From: Gammaproteobacteria bacterium | GTDB taxonomy: Bacteria > Pseudomonadota > Gammaproteobacteria > Pseudomonadales > Azotimanducaceae | Length of the DNA stretch: 64,000 nucleotides | Direction: 5' to 3' | Assembly: GCA_026707735.1 (NCBI GenBank) | Contig: JAPOWH010000010.1 | Location: 62,001-126,000 of the forward strand | Notes under the pieces: generated by a model | Database searches by the model: none | Seen by the model: only the letters and a program-made list of their open reading frames with translations | What the model was told of the DNA's origin: nothing | Shown: positions 62,604 to 64,000 of the stretch, one piece after another | Position numbering within the stretch: position 1 is the first letter of the stretch | Layout of the letters: each line of letters begins with the position of its first letter | Translations under genes and position numbers: made by a program

Positions 62604-63611
62604 ATGAATTTCAGCATTCTTTGGCCGCACCACCGCGAAGACAGAGACAACTCCATAGAAATATCCGCCATAGGCGAAGGAATCACCCCAGTTTTCGGCG
62701 GCGGCATGAGGAATGTATCCGACGAACAGTGGGCCAGTTGCGACGGTATAGTTGGAACTCAGCCTCCCCCCGACTCTATGCAAAAGCTCCAACGATGCAG
62801 GATTTTCGTTAAGACGGCGGTTGGCTACGACGATGTCGACCTCGATGCGTGGTCGTCTCGAGGAATTCCCGTGTGCAATGTGCCTGACTACGGGACTCGG
62901 GAAGTGGCGGACCACGCCATAGCTCTCATGATGACATTGACGAAAAGCATCGCTTTTCACGACGAGTCGCTTCGAGCGGATCCAAGAGCCAATTGGCGAC
63001 CTGCTCTGAATCCTTTTGGCAGAAGAATGTCGGATTGCACTTTCGGAGTCATCGGGCTCGGACGAATTGGAACCGCCACGGCGCGAAGAGCCAAGGCATT
63101 CGACATGGATGTGACTTTCTTTGATCCATACCAACCGAGCGGAGTGGAGTTGGCGTTGGGAATTCGCCGTTCAGATTCTCTGGAGGAACTAGTCGGCGAA
63201 TCCGATGTGATTAGCGTGCACACTCCGCTGAGTGACGCGACACGCAACTTGCTGAATAAGGAGGTCTTTGCCGTTGCAAAGCGAGGCTGCATTGTGATCA
63301 ATACAGCTCGTGGTCCTATCGTCGACATAGATGCACTCTACGATGCAATGAAAGATGGCACAGTTTTGGCTGCGGGGTTGGACGTGCTGCCAGAGGAACC
63401 GGCTAGTGTGGAAAGGCCACTCATTAGAGCGTGGCTGAACGACGAGGAAGGCATGAAGCACAGACTTGTAGTTACTCCTCATTCGGCATTCTTCACACCC
63501 GAGAGCATTCGCGATATTCGAGCCTTTGCCGCACGGACAGCAGCTAGATTCTTGCGCGACGGTCGCTTGACCAATTGTGTGAATTTGGCGGACCTGACCA
63601 CAAATCTTTAG
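62604..63611 (+). CDS. D-isomer-specific 2-hydroxyacid dehydrogenase
   Basis: A 335-residue NAD-dependent dehydrogenase of the CtBP-like branch. Motifs: nucleotide-binding GVIGLGRIGTATARRA (148-163) with an Asp (FFDPYQ) after the second strand, Arg236 in NTARGPIVD, Glu265 in LPEEP, and catalytic His293 in TPHSAFF. It sits 30 bases after nuoN and may be read through from the nuo operon, but nothing links its chemistry to complex I. Possible substrates include phosphoglycerate-like or pyruvate-type acids; none is assigned. Confidence 0.87.
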   Translation: MNFSILWPHHREDRDNSIEISAIGEGITPVFGGGMRNVSDEQWASCDGIVGTQPPPDSMQKLQRCRIFVKTAVGYDDVDLDAWSSRGIPVCNVPDYGTREVADHAIALMMTLTKSIAFHDESLRADPRANWRPALNPFGRRMSDCTFGVIGLGRIGTATARRAKAFDMDVTFFDPYQPSGVELALGIRRSDSLEELVGESDVISVHTPLSDATRNLLNKEVFAVAKRGCIVINTARGPIVDIDALYDAMKDGTVLAAGLDVLPEEPASVERPLIRAWLNDEEGMKHRLVVTPHSAFFTPESIRDIRAFAARTAARFLRDGRLTNCVNLADLTTNL

Positions 63612-63738
63612 AAAAGAGCCCGTTACACGGGTTCACCATGCACCGTGACCGCGCATCCATTTGATTTTTGGCAAACAAACCGCTGTGCTAACATCGACTC
63701 CAACGAGTTCGTTGTCGAACGACTGGGTCGGTAGAGAC

Positions 63739-64000
63739 GTGAAACTAACAAGACATTTGTGGGGCCGATTCGTCCCTTTATTGGTTATGGGGCTTGTGGT
63801 AAGTGCGCTGCTGTTTGCCTCGCCGCAAGTAGATGCCGAGATCGAAGAGATTATCGTTACGGCGCGAAAGAAGTCTGAGAGCATTCAAGACACTTCGGTC
63901 ACCGTCCAGGTGATGGAGGAACTAGATCTCGATGAGCAACGCATTGATAGCTTTACGGACTATGTTCTCTACCTTCCAAGCATTAGCGCTGGAGGACGCG
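63739..64000 (+). CDS. TonB-dependent receptor, N-terminal fragment cut by window end
   Basis: An open frame runs off the right edge after 87 codons. The GTG start (MKLTRHLWGRFVPLLVMGLV) gives a signal peptide cleaved near VDA. Then comes EIEEIIVTARKKSESIQDTSVTV, the TonB box and start of the plug domain of an outer-membrane TonB-dependent receptor, continuing FTDYVLYLPSISAGG. The transported substrate cannot be read from this part. About 125 bases separate it from the dehydrogenase gene, including a small CCCGT/ACGGG stem. Confidence 0.85.
   Translation, partial: MKLTRHLWGRFVPLLVMGLVVSALLFASPQVDAEIEEIIVTARKKSESIQDTSVTVQVMEELDLDEQRIDSFTDYVLYLPSISAGGR

Overview
This 64 kb window looks like a chromosomal segment of a gammaproteobacterium. 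The evidence is the ribosomal protein/rpoA block followed directly by uvrA, a fused nuoCD gene, a Syd homologue, an AmpG-like permease, Ogt, QmcA/NfeD, ClpB and a TonB-dependent receptor. Several aerobic catabolic genes (two acyl-CoA dehydrogenases, phytanoyl-CoA dioxygenase, amidase, Gfo/Idh oxidoreductase, ThuA) suggest a free-living, probably marine or otherwise oligotrophic heterotroph; that lifestyle is inference. I saw no rRNA, tRNA, insertion sequence, prophage or CRISPR array.

Layout. (1) 1-6406, plus strand: the end of the spc operon and the alpha operon, rplF-rplR-rpsE-rpmD-rplO-secY-rpmJ-rpsM-rpsK-rpsD-rpoA-rplQ, tightly packed with stop/start overlaps. (2) 6449-12500, minus: uvrA, a thioredoxin-fold lipoprotein that has lost its catalytic cysteines, and a small membrane protein. 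(3) 12509-16148: a small basic protein, an exported cupin of the plant cysteine oxidase/ADO type, ogt, an AmpG-like permease, and syd. (4) 15567-18322, minus: a probable operon of EF-hand protein, ECF sigma factor, anti-sigma-like membrane protein, CpxP/Spy-like periplasmic protein and syd. (5) 18454-24269, plus: an LplT-PlsC fusion, a GNAT, lumazine synthase, a GH20 hexosaminidase and an overlapping NahK-like kinase. (6) 24337-34042, mostly minus: metabolic and hypothetical genes, a non-coding stretch at about 30.0-30.5 kb ahead of a coiled-coil/winged-helix gene, and glutamine-dependent NAD synthetase overlapping a metallo-beta-lactamase-fold protein stripped of its metal ligands. (7) 34115-41163, plus: two acyl-CoA dehydrogenases, qmcA-nfeD, a parS-like centromere site, and clpB behind a sigma32-like promoter. 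(8) 41168-47645, mostly minus: cupin-like protein, ThuA, Gfo/Idh oxidoreductase, small membrane proteins, a VOC protein, and a second thioredoxin-fold lipoprotein that keeps WCGPC. (9) 48049-62573, plus: a complete 13-gene nuo operon for NADH dehydrogenase I, then a D-2-hydroxyacid dehydrogenase and the start of a TonB-dependent receptor cut by the window end.

The points most worth following are: the two paralogous two-module thioredoxin lipoproteins, one apparently non-catalytic; a Tat-type exported PCO/ADO-like thiol dioxygenase; a metal-less MBL-fold protein translationally coupled to nadE; the EF-hand/ECF/CpxP-like/Syd envelope cluster; the parS-type palindrome next to clpB; and the GH20/NahK-like amino-sugar salvage pair. 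All functional assignments rest on reading motifs by eye; no database search was run.
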